A stretch of DNA of 64,000 nucleotides from Deinococcus betulae (GTDB taxonomy: Bacteria; Deinococcota; Deinococci; Deinococcales; Deinococcaceae): assembly GCF_020166395.1 (NCBI RefSeq), contig NZ_JAIQXU010000008.1:62001-126000 (forward strand), given 5' to 3'. Each line of letters opens with the position of its first letter. The stretch's first letter is position 1. The notes beneath the pieces are model-generated. The model was given only the letters and a program-made list of their open reading frames with translations. It had not been told where the DNA came from and did no database searches. This document shows positions 36,909 to 49,737 of this stretch, piece after piece. Both the position numbers and the translations under genes were made by a program.

Positions 36909-38465
36909 TCAGGGCCGCGCAGGTGGCAGGGCCGGCACGGGGGCCAGCGGCTCGGCAGTCAGGTCGCGCACCAGCAGGTCAGGCAGGCGCACTACGCCAC
37001 GCACCGGCACTGTGTCGGTCCAGCGCTGCCCACTGACCCGAATCTCGGTGAGGCCAGGCCGCAGGGCGGCAAATCCGTAGTAACCCAGCGCGTCGGTGTG
37101 GCCCTCAGCCACCAGCTGTCCGTCCTGGAAGGCCTGCACGCGCCGCCCCCCCGGCACCGCGCTGCCGGTGACCCGCCCCAGCAGGCCGCGCGTGGTGGGC
37201 GCCGTGTCGCCCCAGGGCTGGGGCTGGGCCAGCGCGCCGCCCGGCGAGCGCAGCAGCGCCAGCGCCGCCTGGAAGCCCTGCGCTGTGGTCTGGCGCTGAC
37301 TGTACACGTCGGCGGTGGGCGTCCGGTACGAGTACCCGACCCAGCCCAGCCCCGCCTGCACCGCGCGCCGCGCCTGGGCCGCTGTGACCGCCGGACTGTT
37401 GAGGTACATGGCGCTGCCCGCCGCCACCGCCGCCTGCGTGCCGTCTGCCCGCACGGTGACCTGCCGGGCAAAGGCGTTCCAGCCGTCGTACCACGCGCCC
37501 TGCTCGGCCACGCCGTCGCGCTTGTAGTTCATCAGGACGTTCAGTTCCAGCAGGCCGTCTTTCATCCAGCCGGGCCAGTCTTGCAGCACGTCGGCGTAGG
37601 TGCGGGTCTTCTGAAAGGCCGCCAGGTCCGTGGGCGCCGCCGCGTAGGTAATGGTCGCGGCGCTGATCCAGACCTCGGGCTTCAGGGCCTTGGCCTCCAG
37701 GGCGATGCGGCGCACGAGGTTGGTCACCTGCTGGCGTTTCCAGGTCTGCCAGGCCGGGTCGCTGGCGGCGGGGGTGCCGGCGCGGCCCGTTTCGGCGCGG
37801 TAGCGGACCAGCACCTTGGCGTCGTAGCCCCAGGCGCCGCCGTCGGGGTAGCGGATGCGGTCGAGCTGAAGGCCGTCTACGTCGTAGTGGCGCACCAGAC
37901 TCAGGGCGGCCTGGGTCATGTAGTCGGCGGCTTCGGGAATGGCCGGGTCCAGCCAGGCGTCGCGGCCCTCCTGCCAGGTGCCGTCCGGGCGGCGCGACAG
38001 CCACGAGGCCGCCCCCGCCTGCGGGCCACGGGTGCGCATGACGTGGGTCAGGCGGGTGTTGGGCCGGGCCTCGTTGGCGGCGCCCGTCACGCTGATCCAG
38101 GCGATGACCCGCAGGCCCCGCGCGTGTGCCTGCTGGATGACGGCGGCCAGTGGGTCAAATCCAGGCGTCAGTTCGGGGTCGGTCGCCGCCGGCACCGCCG
38201 CTTTCAGGCACAGGCAGTCGGCGCGGCGGATGGCCTGCACAAACAGCGTGTTCACCCCCAGGCGCGCGGCGTCCTCAACCGTCGCCTTGACCTGGCCGGG
38301 GGTATAGAGGCCCGGTCCAAAGGCGTCTATCCACAGCCCCCGCAGTCCCGCGCCGGGCTGGGCTGTCAGTGCCGTGGGGGTGGGTGGGGCAGCCGCCTGG
38401 GCGCCGGGCCCCAGCGCAAGAAGGGTGGGCAACAGCAGGGCGGCGCGGCGCAGCAGGGTGGTCAT
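36909..38465 (-). CDS. Secreted GHL10-type glycoside hydrolase (DUF187)
   Basis: 518 residues with a clear signal peptide (LLRRAALLLPTLLALGPGAQA). The TIM-barrel begins GLRGLWIDAFGPGLYTPGQV and has FDPLAAVIQQAHARGLRVIAW, WLDPAIPEAADYMTQAALSL and VDGLQLDRIRYP, the conserved boxes of the glycosyl hydrolase-like GHL10 family (related to YngK). These act on extracellular polysaccharide, but the substrate is not known for this member. The C-terminal 90 residues form a beta-sandwich-like module. A TAGCCT box lies 13 bases upstream. The gene is monocistronic. Confidence 0.85.
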   Translation of the reverse strand: MTTLLRRAALLLPTLLALGPGAQAAAPPTPTALTAQPGAGLRGLWIDAFGPGLYTPGQVKATVEDAARLGVNTLFVQAIRRADCLCLKAAVPAATDPELTPGFDPLAAVIQQAHARGLRVIAWISVTGAANEARPNTRLTHVMRTRGPQAGAASWLSRRPDGTWQEGRDAWLDPAIPEAADYMTQAALSLVRHYDVDGLQLDRIRYPDGGAWGYDAKVLVRYRAETGRAGTPAASDPAWQTWKRQQVTNLVRRIALEAKALKPEVWISAATITYAAAPTDLAAFQKTRTYADVLQDWPGWMKDGLLELNVLMNYKRDGVAEQGAWYDGWNAFARQVTVRADGTQAAVAAGSAMYLNSPAVTAAQARRAVQAGLGWVGYSYRTPTADVYSQRQTTAQGFQAALALLRSPGGALAQPQPWGDTAPTTRGLLGRVTGSAVPGGRRVQAFQDGQLVAEGHTDALGYYGFAALRPGLTEIRVSGQRWTDTVPVRGVVRLPDLLVRDLTAEPLAPVPALPPARP

Positions 38466-38627
38466 GGTCGTGCCGGGCAGGCTAGCGCACCGGCCTCACT
38501 GGAAAGTGATAGCCCACAGCGGCGGTGGACAAGCAGCCTGGCACCACTGGGCAGGAGAGCGGGCTTGTGGCGGACCAGCGGTGGTCGGATGTTTCCGCTG
38601 CCCTCTCACGACAAAGGCAGCCTGCGG

Positions 38628-40913
38628 TCAGCGTTCGGCGTCGTCCTCTGCGCTGTCATCGGTGCTGGCGGGCGTTGCGGCCGGGGTGTTGCGGTTCTTG
38701 CCGATTTCGCGCACGCGGCCCCCGAAGCGGCCCCGGATGTCCTCATACATAGGGTGGGCGCGGATGTCGCCGGGGCGACCAGAGGCGGGCTTGGCCTCGG
38801 CGGGCGCTGCTGGTGCTGAGGTCGGGACCGGCCGGGGGGGCGGTTTAGGGGCGCTGAACTGAGCGTAGGGCGCGTCGTCCAGTGCGGGGCCAGCCTCGTC
38901 CACCGGCCCCCCGAAGGCGTCCCAGTCGGGTTCCTCGGTAATGGCTTCGACGAGATACGGCTCTCTGGCCGGTGGCAGGCGGTCGCCCCCCTGGGCGTCA
39001 GCCGGGGCTGGAGCGGGGTCGGCGGCGTGCGCCTCGTCCCAGGGGATATCGGCCACTGGCAGCGGCGCGGGCGCCACGTCGTCAGGGCTGGCGGGCGGCA
39101 CCCGGCGTTCGGGCGTGGGCCGGCCGGGCAGGGGTGGGGGCAGCGTGGCCACGGCCGCCGGGCGAGGCGGCGGCACCGCACTGGCCTGAGGGAGCGGGGA
39201 AGCCGTCTGCGCTGCTGGGGGCGCCGCCGACTCCACCGGCTCAAACGCCGGCCCGCGTGAGGTGGGGCGGCGCGGCGGCGCGCTGCGGCCAGGGTCAAAC
39301 GGCGCGACCTCCAGGTCGGCAGGCGGAGCAGCGGCAGCGGCTGGAGACGGTGTGCGGGGGGCTGCGGGCGCAGGAGCGGCTGAGGCCGTGCCCGTGTTCT
39401 CGCTGCTGGCGCCACCCAACTTCAGTCGGCGCCCGCCTTCTGGGGCAATCAGTTCAAAAGTCACCGGGCCAAAGACTTTCAGGACGATTTTGGCGATGTC
39501 GTCAAACTTATTGGCGACCTGCTTGGCATGAAAGGCGTTGCGTTCGTCGTAACTCAGGCTGACATAGCCAGCTTCGGCGTGCATGCGTGCCGGTTTCAAG
39601 AAAGCCCTCAGCTGCATGCTGGCCTGGCGGACCACATCGGCCCAGTTGCCCTGCGCGGCGGGCAGGGGCACGCCGGCTTCCTCGGCGGCGGCCTGCACGG
39701 CGGCGCGCACCGGTGTGGGGCCAGCCGCCGCGCGCGGTGGAGGGGCGTCGGTCCCGGCGGGCCTCACGCCGCTGGCTTTCAGCCCAGCCAGTTCCTTTTC
39801 CAGACGGTTCAGGCGCTGGAGCAGGTCAGCAGGAACGGCGGCGCCGCCTGTCCCAGCAGTGGCCCCGCCTGCACCCGCACCGCCATCAGCAGCCAGCAGG
39901 GCGTGGGTCAGGGCCAGCTCTAGACTCTGGCCATCGGCGGCGCGGGCAAAGCGGGCATCCTGCTCGTCCAGGGCCGCCTGCAGGCGCAGCAAGCGGGGCA
40001 CATCGGCGCCTTCCAGCCGCTCGCCGCCCAGGCCCAGTTCGGCATGCAGGGCCGCGCCCAGCGCCGAGACCAGCCCCTCGACCACCGTCCGGGCCGCAAA
40101 GCCGTCGCGGTACAGGGCCGAGGCGCCGCTCAGGGCCGCGCCGGGGTCGCCGCCCACCAGAGCCGCCGCCACGCCGCGCACCCGCTCGCCGGGCGGCAGA
40201 CCCAGCGCCTCTTCGACACCCGCGCGGGTAATGGCGGTGCCGGCCGCCAGCATCCGTTCCAGCAGGCTCTCGCCGTCGCGCATGGCGCCGTCGGCCAGGC
40301 GGCCAATCAGCTGGAGGGCGTCACTGTCGGCGCGCACACCCTCACGGGTGGCCAGCCCCGTGAGCTTGCCGGCGATCTCTTCGGGGGTCAGGCGGCGAAA
40401 GCGGTAGTGCTGGCAGCGCGAGAGAATGGTCGGAATAATTTTTTCCGGCTCGGTGGTGGCCAGGATAAAGATGACGTGGCCCGGCGGCTCCTCCAGGGTC
40501 TTCAGGAGCGCATTGAAGGCCGCGCGGCTCATCATGTGCGCCTCGTCCAGAATGTAAATCTTCTTGCCGCCGCGCATGGCCGCCAGCCCGACTTTCTCGC
40601 GCAGGTCGCGCACGTCGTCCACGGAATTGTTACTGGCCGCGTCAATTTCGAGCACGTCGGGGTGGGACCCGGCGCGCACCGACAGGCAACTCTCGCACTC
40701 GCCGCAGGGCTTGGGCAGCGGCCCGGTGCAGTTGGCGGTCATGGCGATCAGGCGCGCGGTGGTCGTCTTGCCCACGCCGCGCGGGCCAGAAAACAGGTAG
40801 GCGTGGCCCACGCGCCCCTGCGAGAGCGCCGCCTTGAGCACGTCTTTGACGTGTTCCTGGCCGATCACGTCTTCCCAGCGCACCGGCCGGGCCCGCTGGT
40901 AGATGGCGCTCAT
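38628..40913 (-). CDS. dnaX: DNA polymerase III subunits gamma/tau
   Basis: 761 residues. The AAA+ clamp-loader part is at residues 1-370: VIGQEHVKDVLKAALSQGR, FSGPRGVGKTTTARLIA, zinc module with four Cys (C-x8-C-x2-C-x2-C), ILDEAHMMSRAAFNALLKTL, and the sensor-1 region FILATTEPEKI. A long Pro/Ala-rich linker and a C-terminal tau region follow. It loads the sliding clamp and organises the replisome. GGAGGGG precedes the ATG. I see no slippery A-run at the gamma/tau boundary; the only run (six A near 40440) lies inside the ATPase. So any gamma form would need another mechanism. Confidence 0.95.
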   Translation of the reverse strand: MSAIYQRARPVRWEDVIGQEHVKDVLKAALSQGRVGHAYLFSGPRGVGKTTTARLIAMTANCTGPLPKPCGECESCLSVRAGSHPDVLEIDAASNNSVDDVRDLREKVGLAAMRGGKKIYILDEAHMMSRAAFNALLKTLEEPPGHVIFILATTEPEKIIPTILSRCQHYRFRRLTPEEIAGKLTGLATREGVRADSDALQLIGRLADGAMRDGESLLERMLAAGTAITRAGVEEALGLPPGERVRGVAAALVGGDPGAALSGASALYRDGFAARTVVEGLVSALGAALHAELGLGGERLEGADVPRLLRLQAALDEQDARFARAADGQSLELALTHALLAADGGAGAGGATAGTGGAAVPADLLQRLNRLEKELAGLKASGVRPAGTDAPPPRAAAGPTPVRAAVQAAAEEAGVPLPAAQGNWADVVRQASMQLRAFLKPARMHAEAGYVSLSYDERNAFHAKQVANKFDDIAKIVLKVFGPVTFELIAPEGGRRLKLGGASSENTGTASAAPAPAAPRTPSPAAAAAPPADLEVAPFDPGRSAPPRRPTSRGPAFEPVESAAPPAAQTASPLPQASAVPPPRPAAVATLPPPLPGRPTPERRVPPASPDDVAPAPLPVADIPWDEAHAADPAPAPADAQGGDRLPPAREPYLVEAITEEPDWDAFGGPVDEAGPALDDAPYAQFSAPKPPPRPVPTSAPAAPAEAKPASGRPGDIRAHPMYEDIRGRFGGRVREIGKNRNTPAATPASTDDSAEDDAER

Positions 40914-41145
40914 CGGTGCCCCTCCGCGGCGCGGCTCTGCGGGTTCGGGGCGGGGTGTGGGAAGGAGGAAGTCGGAAGTGGGAAAGACAAACGGCCAGCC
41001 CTACGCGCTTTTAACTGCTGTTGTTCAACCACTTGCCGCTTCACCTGGGTAGTGTAGAGGCCGGGAGGCCAGAGGCGCAGTAAGGCAGGTTGGGTTGAGG
41101 GAAACAGGGCAGCCAGACAGGGTTTTTCCGTTTGCGGTCAACCGA

Positions 41146-42879
<1,734 letters not shown>

Positions 42880-43010
42880 GGCGCTGACAGCATACCGGCC
42901 TGCGCTTGTCTCAGGGTCATAGGCGGGTATGGACAAAAAGTACGGCGGCGGACTGGCCGCGCCGCACCCATGTTCAGGCCGTGAACTTTATCTCGCGGCT
43001 TCGGGGCCAC

Positions 43011-43445
43011 TTACGTGGTCGGTGCCCCGGCTTGGTGTGCCGCCCAGCGCTCACGCAGGCCCTCAAAGCCGGCGTCTATTCGTTCCTGGGGCAACACCGC
43101 CTGAAGGCTGGTGCCCCGCCCAATCTCGTCCCCCAGCTCGTTGACCGCGACCATGGAGGCGTAAATGCGCCGGCCTTCCTGCCGCTGAAAGGTGGCGGTG
43201 ACCGTCACCGTCATGCCGGGCAGCGCCGAAGCCGTGTGCACGACTTCCACCTGCATCCCAATGCCGCCCTCGCCGTCTTCCAGAAACGGCAGGATGATTT
43301 TGCGCCCAGCTTCTTCAAAGTGCTTGGCCATCCAGTAGGTCGCGTACACCGGATGCACCCGGCCCAGTTCGCCAAAATCCACCGTCATCTCACTGGTCAC
43401 GCGCACGGTCAGGGTCTGGATAAAGCCGGCAGGAATGGGACGCAT
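43011..43445 (-). CDS. Acyl-CoA thioesterase-like hotdog protein
   Basis: 144 residues, hotdog fold. [20 protein letters not shown] resembles the catalytic helix region of fluoroacetyl-CoA thioesterase FlK and its relatives. [20 protein letters not shown] and [20 protein letters not shown] follow with the expected strand order. It probably hydrolyses a short acyl-CoA or removes an inhibitory one. TACCGT lies seven bases before the ATG. Divergent from the BrkB-like gene. Confidence 0.8.
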   Translation of the reverse strand: MRPIPAGFIQTLTVRVTSEMTVDFGELGRVHPVYATYWMAKHFEEAGRKIILPFLEDGEGGIGMQVEVVHTASALPGMTVTVTATFQRQEGRRIYASMVAVNELGDEIGRGTSLQAVLPQERIDAGFEGLRERWAAHQAGAPTT

Positions 43446-43452
43446 GGGGTCT

Positions 43453-43458
43453 ACGGTA
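43453..43458 (-). promoter_or_regulatory. Candidate leaderless -10 box
   Basis: TACCGT on the minus strand, seven bases before the thioesterase ATG at 43445. Confidence 0.5.
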
Positions 43459-43523
43459 AGGGCCGCAGCACTTTATGGACAGAGTGTTAATCCATTCCTG
43501 CCGGACGGCGGGGCGCGCCTCCG

Positions 43524-43529
43524 TACACT
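43524..43529 (+). promoter_or_regulatory. Candidate leaderless -10 box
   Basis: TACACT, seven bases before the ATG at 43537. The same TACACTG-C hexamer context recurs ahead of the glycosyltransferase gene at 48449. Confidence 0.55.
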
Positions 43530-43536
43530 GCCCCCC

Positions 43537-44706
43537 ATGAGGCTCAAGCCCGCCGACCTGTTCACCCTGCTGCGCGAGGCCTTCCTGGCCTTCGGGCAGG
43601 ACAAGGCCCCGCGGCTGGCGGCGGCCATCGCCTACTACGCCATGTTCAGCCTGGCGCCGCTGCTGCTGCTGGCGGTCACGGTGGCCAGCCGCTTTCTGAC
43701 CAACGAGGCGTTTTTAGAGCAGCTGTTTGGGCCGGTGGGCCTGATTACCCAGAATCTGGGTGAGGAAGCCGCCGCCTTTCTGCGCGACCTGATTAAGCCC
43801 GAGAGCCTGCAAAAAAGCAGCGCTGTGGCCTCGGTGGTGGCGTTTGTCACCCTGTTCATGGGGGCCACAGGCCTCTTTGTGCAGCTTCAAGACGCCCTGA
43901 ATACCATGTGGGGCGCCGACCCACCGCCGCCGCAGGGCTTCGTGCATGTGCTGTGGACACGGGTGAAATCCTTCCTGATGATTCTGGGCATCGGGCTGAT
44001 CCTGATTGCCTTTCTGGCCCTGAATACCTACCTCTCGGCCATTGCACAGGGGCTGGGTGACCGCATCGGCGCCGGGGCTTTTTTTGTGCGGGCGGGGACG
44101 GCCCTGCTCTCCACGCTGTTTCTCTCGCCGGTCTTTGCCGGCATCTACAAGGTGCTGCCCGACGTGAAGCTGGAATGGCGCGAGGTCTGGGTGGGCGGCA
44201 TCTTTACAGCGGCCCTCTTTACGCTGGGGCAATTGGGGATCGGGCTGTACCTGGGGCAGGCGGCGCCCAACAGCGTGTTTGCGGGGGCGGCGTCACTGGT
44301 GCTGCTGCTGCTGTGGATCTATTACTCGGCCATGATTTTCTTCTTTGGGGCCGAGGTGACCTGGGTGTATTCCCAGAAATTCGGCACCCGCGCGGGCGGC
44401 GCGGCGAACACCGCCAAAAAAGAAGCGCTGGTCGAGCAGGGCGTGGCTATCAGCGCCGCCGAAAGTCCCCAGGAGCGGGCGGCCAAGGACGCCACCGACC
44501 AGCCAGTCCGCGACGCGCGGGGCCGGGTGCTGGGGGTCAAAGTCCCCCGGTTGCCGCGTGTGCTGCCCCCGGTGCCCCGCCACGACGAGGGCCGGGTGCT
44601 GCCCACGGTGCGCGCCGCGCTGTGGAACGTCGTGCTGGCCCTGCTGGCCGTGCCGGCTGTGATTGTGCTGCGGCTCCTGGGTCTGACTGGAGGCAAACGG
44701 CGGTAA
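43537..44706 (+). CDS. YihY/BrkB family inner-membrane protein
   Basis: 389 residues from the ATG at 43537. Signature [20 protein letters not shown] opens six membrane helices, with [40 protein letters not shown] and [20 protein letters not shown] in order. The 110-residue C-terminal extension is charged, then hydrophobic at the very end ([18 protein letters not shown]), suggesting a seventh helix not usual in the family. The function of the family is unresolved; older links to RNase BN are wrong. The start follows TACACT by seven bases, with no ribosome site. Confidence 0.88.
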   Translation: MRLKPADLFTLLREAFLAFGQDKAPRLAAAIAYYAMFSLAPLLLLAVTVASRFLTNEAFLEQLFGPVGLITQNLGEEAAAFLRDLIKPESLQKSSAVASVVAFVTLFMGATGLFVQLQDALNTMWGADPPPPQGFVHVLWTRVKSFLMILGIGLILIAFLALNTYLSAIAQGLGDRIGAGAFFVRAGTALLSTLFLSPVFAGIYKVLPDVKLEWREVWVGGIFTAALFTLGQLGIGLYLGQAAPNSVFAGAASLVLLLLWIYYSAMIFFFGAEVTWVYSQKFGTRAGGAANTAKKEALVEQGVAISAAESPQERAAKDATDQPVRDARGRVLGVKVPRLPRVLPPVPRHDEGRVLPTVRAALWNVVLALLAVPAVIVLRLLGLTGGKRR

Positions 44707-44734
44707 AGCCCAGAAGGGACCTGACCTCCAGCTC

Positions 44735-44775
44735 TGTCCGGTTTCATTGACGCAGTGTCCGGTTGACTTTACCCT
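44735..44775 (+). promoter_or_regulatory. Molybdate-locus promoter with paired operator repeats
   Basis: TTGACG (44747-44752), 17 bases, TACCCT (44770-44775). Two 9-base direct repeats TGTCCGGTT at 44735-44743 and 44756-44764, exactly 21 bases apart, straddle the -35 box. They are good candidates for binding by the XRE-type protein encoded just downstream. Confidence 0.6.
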
Positions 44776-44781
44776 GGGTCC

Positions 44782-44817
44782 ATGAACCGGCGCCGCCTGC
44801 ATAAGGGGTCACCCTGA
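44782..44817 (+). CDS. Possible 11-codon leaderless upstream ORF
   Basis: ATG six bases after TACCCT, so it would be at the mRNA 5' end. The frame encodes MNRRRLHKGSP and stops at 44817, 29 bases before the regulator GTG. It has the leaderless spacing of confirmed genes in the window. It could control translation of the downstream gene or simply be the mis-set start. Confidence 0.35.
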   Translation: MNRRRLHKGSP

Positions 44818-44846
44818 GCGCCCCACCGACAACTCAGCCGCCCCAG

Positions 44847-45959
44847 GTGCGCGCGCGGCGAGAACAGCTGGGGCTGCGGGCGGGCGAGTGTGCCCGCCTG
44901 ACCGGCATCACGCGGCAGGCACTGCACGCCATTGAGACTGGCGCCTACGTGCCCAACACCCTCACCGCCCTGCAACTGGCGCGGGTGCTGTCGTGCTGTG
45001 TAGAGGACCTGTTCGCCCTGGCGCCCGCTGGGGTGCAGGCCCGGCTGGTAGGCCAGGCCCCGCCGCCCGCCCGCGTCCGGCTGGCCCAGGTCGGCCCTGA
45101 GCTGCTGGCTTTTCCCCTGAGTGGTCAGGCGGGTTTAGGCGAAGCTGCCGATGGCCTGGCCCAGTCTGCGGCAGGTGGCCTGGCCCAGGTGGAACTGCTG
45201 GGCGACCCGCAGCGGGCGGCCCAGACGCTGGTGGTGGCTGGCTGTGACCCAGCCCTGTCCCTGCTGGGCACCCACGCCGCCCGCCAGGAGGGCCACTTGC
45301 TGCTACGTCCGCTGTCCAGCCTGGCGGCCCTGCGCGCCCTGGCTGCTGGCGAGGCCCACGCGGCGGGCATTCACCTGTATGACGCCCGCAGCGGCGTGTC
45401 CAACCTGCCCTTCGTGGAGCGGGCCCTGCCCGACCGCGCGGTCCACGTGCTGACCCTCTGGATGTGGGAGCAAGGCCTGATGGTGGCGCCGGGCAATCCC
45501 TGTGGCGTTACCGGGGTAGAGGACCTGCTGCGGCCTGGCCTGCGGCTGCAAAACCGGGAGCCGGACGCCGGCAGCCGCCTGCTGCTGGACAGCTGGCTGG
45601 ACGCGGCCGGAATTGGCCCTGAGCGCCGCCTGGACCTGGCCGGCTACGGTCACGAGGTCGGCACGCCCCTGGCCGCCGCCGAACGGGTGGCGGCAGGCGC
45701 CGCCGACGTGGCGCCTGGTCCCCGCTCGGCGGCCCTGGCGCTGGGGCTGGACTTCGTGCCCCTGCAAACCGAGCGCTTTGACCTGGTGGTGCCGGATGAA
45801 TTTCTGGCCCACCCAGGCCTGCACCGTCTGCTCGCGGCCGTGCGTCAGCCGGCCTTCCGCAGCGACCTGTGCGCGCTGGGTGGCTACGACCCGGCCCACG
45901 CCGGCGACCTCTGGCAGACCGTTGGTCCCGCCCCCCAACCCCCCAAGGAGATCCCATGA
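44847..45959 (+). CDS. XRE helix-turn-helix fused to periplasmic-binding-like domain (molybdate regulator)
   Basis: 370 residues. Residues 1-55 are an XRE helix-turn-helix (LGLRAGECARLTGITRQALH, ALQLARVLSCCVEDL). Residues about 120-350 are a PBP-like ligand domain of the MoeA/LysR-substrate kind: VAGCDPALSLLGTHAARQEG, LRALAAGEAHAAGIHLYDAR, VLTLWMWEQGLMVAPGNPCG, LLLDSWLDAAG. This one-component architecture accompanies molybdate transport genes in many bacteria and probably replaces ModE. The first usable start is the GTG at 44847. Its TGA overlaps the modA ATG (ATGA). It likely binds the paired TGTCCGGTT repeats upstream. Confidence 0.8.
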   Translation: MRARREQLGLRAGECARLTGITRQALHAIETGAYVPNTLTALQLARVLSCCVEDLFALAPAGVQARLVGQAPPPARVRLAQVGPELLAFPLSGQAGLGEAADGLAQSAAGGLAQVELLGDPQRAAQTLVVAGCDPALSLLGTHAARQEGHLLLRPLSSLAALRALAAGEAHAAGIHLYDARSGVSNLPFVERALPDRAVHVLTLWMWEQGLMVAPGNPCGVTGVEDLLRPGLRLQNREPDAGSRLLLDSWLDAAGIGPERRLDLAGYGHEVGTPLAAAERVAAGAADVAPGPRSAALALGLDFVPLQTERFDLVVPDEFLAHPGLHRLLAAVRQPAFRSDLCALGGYDPAHAGDLWQTVGPAPQPPKEIP

Positions 45960-46726
45960 CCCGCTCCACTGTTTTACTCGCCCTGCTGCTAGCCGGCTCG
46001 GCCCAGGCCGCCAGCCTCACTGTATTCGCCGCGTCTTCGCTGACCGACGCCTTCACCGAACTGGGCCGGGCCTTTGACGCCCGCACAGGCCACAAGACGA
46101 CCTTTCAGTTCGCCGGGTCTCAGGCGCTGCGCACCCAGCTGGACCAGGGCGCACGGGCCGACGTGTACGCCAGCGCCAACACCGCGCAGTTTGACCCGCT
46201 GGTCAAGGCCGGGGTCGTGAACCCAGGCCAATTCTTTGTCAGCAACCGCCTGGCGATTATTGTGCCCAGGAGCAACACGGCCGTGACCACCATGCAGGAC
46301 CTCGCCAGGCCCGGCGTGAAACTGGTGATTGCCGACAAGGCGGTGCCGGTGGGCGACTACACCCGCCGGATGCTGAGCGCCGTTGACGGGTCGCGCGCCT
46401 ACGGAACCGACTTCTCGGCGCGCGCCCTGAGGAACGTGGTCAGCGAGGAACCCAACGTGCGCCAGGTGGCTCTCAAGGTGCAGCTGGGCGAGGCCGACGC
46501 CGCCGTGGTCTACCAGACCGACGTGACCCCAGCGCTGAAACCCAGCGTGCGCGTCATTCCGCTGCCCACCCGCTTTAACCAGAGTGCCAGTTACCCCATC
46601 GGCACGGTGAAAACGTCGGCTAATGCAGGTGCGGCGCAGGAGTTCGTGTCGTTTGTGCTCTCCAGCGATGGCCAGAAGATTCTGAAGAAGTGGGGCTTCC
46701 TGGCGCCCCCGGCGGCCAGACCCTGA
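45956..46726 (+). CDS. modA: Molybdate ABC transporter substrate-binding protein
   Basis: 256 residues from the ATG at 45956, with AAGGAG upstream. A signal peptide (TVLLALLLAGSAQA) and then LTVFAASSLTDAFTELGRAF, the ModA oxyanion-binding start with the Ser-Ser pair, FQFAGSQALRTQLDQGARAD, and the hinge region VPVGDYTRRML. AAVVYQTDV gives the usual Tyr contact. It captures molybdate or tungstate outside the membrane for ModB. It overlaps the regulator gene by four bases and the modB frame downstream. Confidence 0.93.
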   Translation: MTRSTVLLALLLAGSAQAASLTVFAASSLTDAFTELGRAFDARTGHKTTFQFAGSQALRTQLDQGARADVYASANTAQFDPLVKAGVVNPGQFFVSNRLAIIVPRSNTAVTTMQDLARPGVKLVIADKAVPVGDYTRRMLSAVDGSRAYGTDFSARALRNVVSEEPNVRQVALKVQLGEADAAVVYQTDVTPALKPSVRVIPLPTRFNQSASYPIGTVKTSANAGAAQEFVSFVLSSDGQKILKKWGFLAPPAARP

Positions 46727-47517
46727 GCCGAAAGCCCGCCCGTCTTCCTGTCCTGCCCGCCGTGCTGGGGGCGGTGCTGGTGGCTTTTCTGGTACTGCCA
46801 GTGCTGGCGCTGCTCATGCGGGGCGTGCGGCCCGATTTTCTGCCCACGGTGCAGAGCCCCGCTGTGCAGGACGCCCTGCGCGTCAGCCTATTGACCACGG
46901 GCTGCACATTGGCGCTGGTCGTGGGCCTGGTGACGCCTGTGGCGTGGGCGCTGGCCCGCTTCGAGTTTCCGGGCAAGGCGGCGCTGGAAACGCTGCTGGA
47001 CCTGCCTATCGTCCTGCCGCCTGTGGTGGCCGGGGTGGGGCTGCTGCTCGTCTTCGGGCGCCAGGGCCTGCTGGGGCCGCCGCTGGAACTGGCGGGAATC
47101 CGTGTGGCGTTTTCGCCGGCTGCGGTGGTGCTGGCCCAGCTGTTTGTCTCGGCGCCGTTTTATCTGCGCACGGCCAAGGCGGGTTTTCTGGCCGTCGAGC
47201 CAGAGGTAGAAGACGCCGCCCGCACCGACGGCGCCGGGCGCTGGGCGGTGTTCCGCCTGATTACCTGGCCGCTGGCTTTTCCCTTTCTGTTCGAGGGGCT
47301 GGTGCTGGCCTGGGCGCGCGCCGTGGGCGAGTTTGGCGCGACCATCCTGTTTGCCGGGTCGCTTCAGGGGCAGACCCGCACGATCACCCTGGCGATTTAC
47401 GGCGCCCTGGAATCGGACCTGGCCCCGGCTCTGGTGCTGTCGGCTGTGATGGTGGCCGTGGCCTTCGCGCTGCTGCTGCTGGTACGGCTGGGCCGGGGGT
47501 GGGCGCAAGGAAAGTAG
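46690..47517 (+). CDS. modB: Molybdate ABC transporter permease
   Basis: About 275 residues. Five or six membrane helices, with LVTPVAWALARFEFPGKAAL, LLDLPIVLPPVVAGVGLLLVFG and the coupling helix EVEDAARTDGAGRWAVFRLI, then GEFGATILFAGSLQGQTRTI, the ModB signature. The start is uncertain: a GTG at 46690 overlaps modA by 37 bases, and no better ribosome site is seen. The ATPase gene modC, normally next, is absent; the next gene is hisA on the other strand. So the ATPase must come from elsewhere. Confidence 0.9.
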   Translation: MGLPGAPGGQTLSRKPARLPVLPAVLGAVLVAFLVLPVLALLMRGVRPDFLPTVQSPAVQDALRVSLLTTGCTLALVVGLVTPVAWALARFEFPGKAALETLLDLPIVLPPVVAGVGLLLVFGRQGLLGPPLELAGIRVAFSPAAVVLAQLFVSAPFYLRTAKAGFLAVEPEVEDAARTDGAGRWAVFRLITWPLAFPFLFEGLVLAWARAVGEFGATILFAGSLQGQTRTITLAIYGALESDLAPALVLSAVMVAVAFALLLLVRLGRGWAQGK

Positions 47518-47630
47518 GAAGTCGCTTATGGAACGTGAACAAGGAGTTCTGACAGACGGCGAGGGGAAGGAGGATTCCACTCCGCCTTGCTGGTGTCCGT
47601 CGCCCTCAGCTGGGGAACTGTCCCCGCCCC

Positions 47631-48389
<759 letters not shown>

Positions 48390-48396
48390 GGGCCCC

Positions 48397-48402
48397 AGGA
48401 TA
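48397..48402 (-). promoter_or_regulatory. Candidate leaderless -10 box for hisA
   Basis: TATCCT on the minus strand, seven bases before the hisA ATG. Confidence 0.5.
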
Positions 48403-48436
48403 CGGGCGGCCAGCCACAGGTGCGGCGCGGGAAGGC

Positions 48437-48442
48437 TACACT
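48437..48442 (+). promoter_or_regulatory. Candidate leaderless -10 box
   Basis: TACACT, six bases before the GTG at 48449. Confidence 0.6.
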
Positions 48443-48448
48443 GCCTCC

Positions 48449-49600
<1,152 letters not shown>

Positions 49601-49683
49601 GCCGGGGAGGAAGGAGGGTGGGGTCCAGGCGTGGAGCCTCTACACCGGTCCTGGGGTGTGGGTGGAGCAGATGGACTCTGGAC

Positions 49684-49723
49684 AAGGGCAGGCGGCCCGC
49701 CACCTCCGGCACCGCCTGCCCTT
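49684..49723 (-). terminator. Terminator-like hairpin
   Basis: AAGGGCAGGCGG and CCGCCTGCCCTT make a perfect 12-base stem with a 16-base loop, between the convergent glycosyltransferase and peptidase genes. No T-run, so the type is uncertain. Confidence 0.6.
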
Positions 49724-49737
49724 GGAAGGAAGAACTC

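Noticed and set aside
36810..38819. 669-codon plus-strand frame
   Set aside because: Antisense to the secreted glycosidase and dnaX, which carry clear conserved motifs on the other strand.
40431..40456. dnaX slippery A-run for gamma/tau frameshift
   Set aside because: The run has six A and lies in the conserved PEKII segment of the ATPase, not at a gamma/tau border, with no out-of-frame stop in a sensible place.
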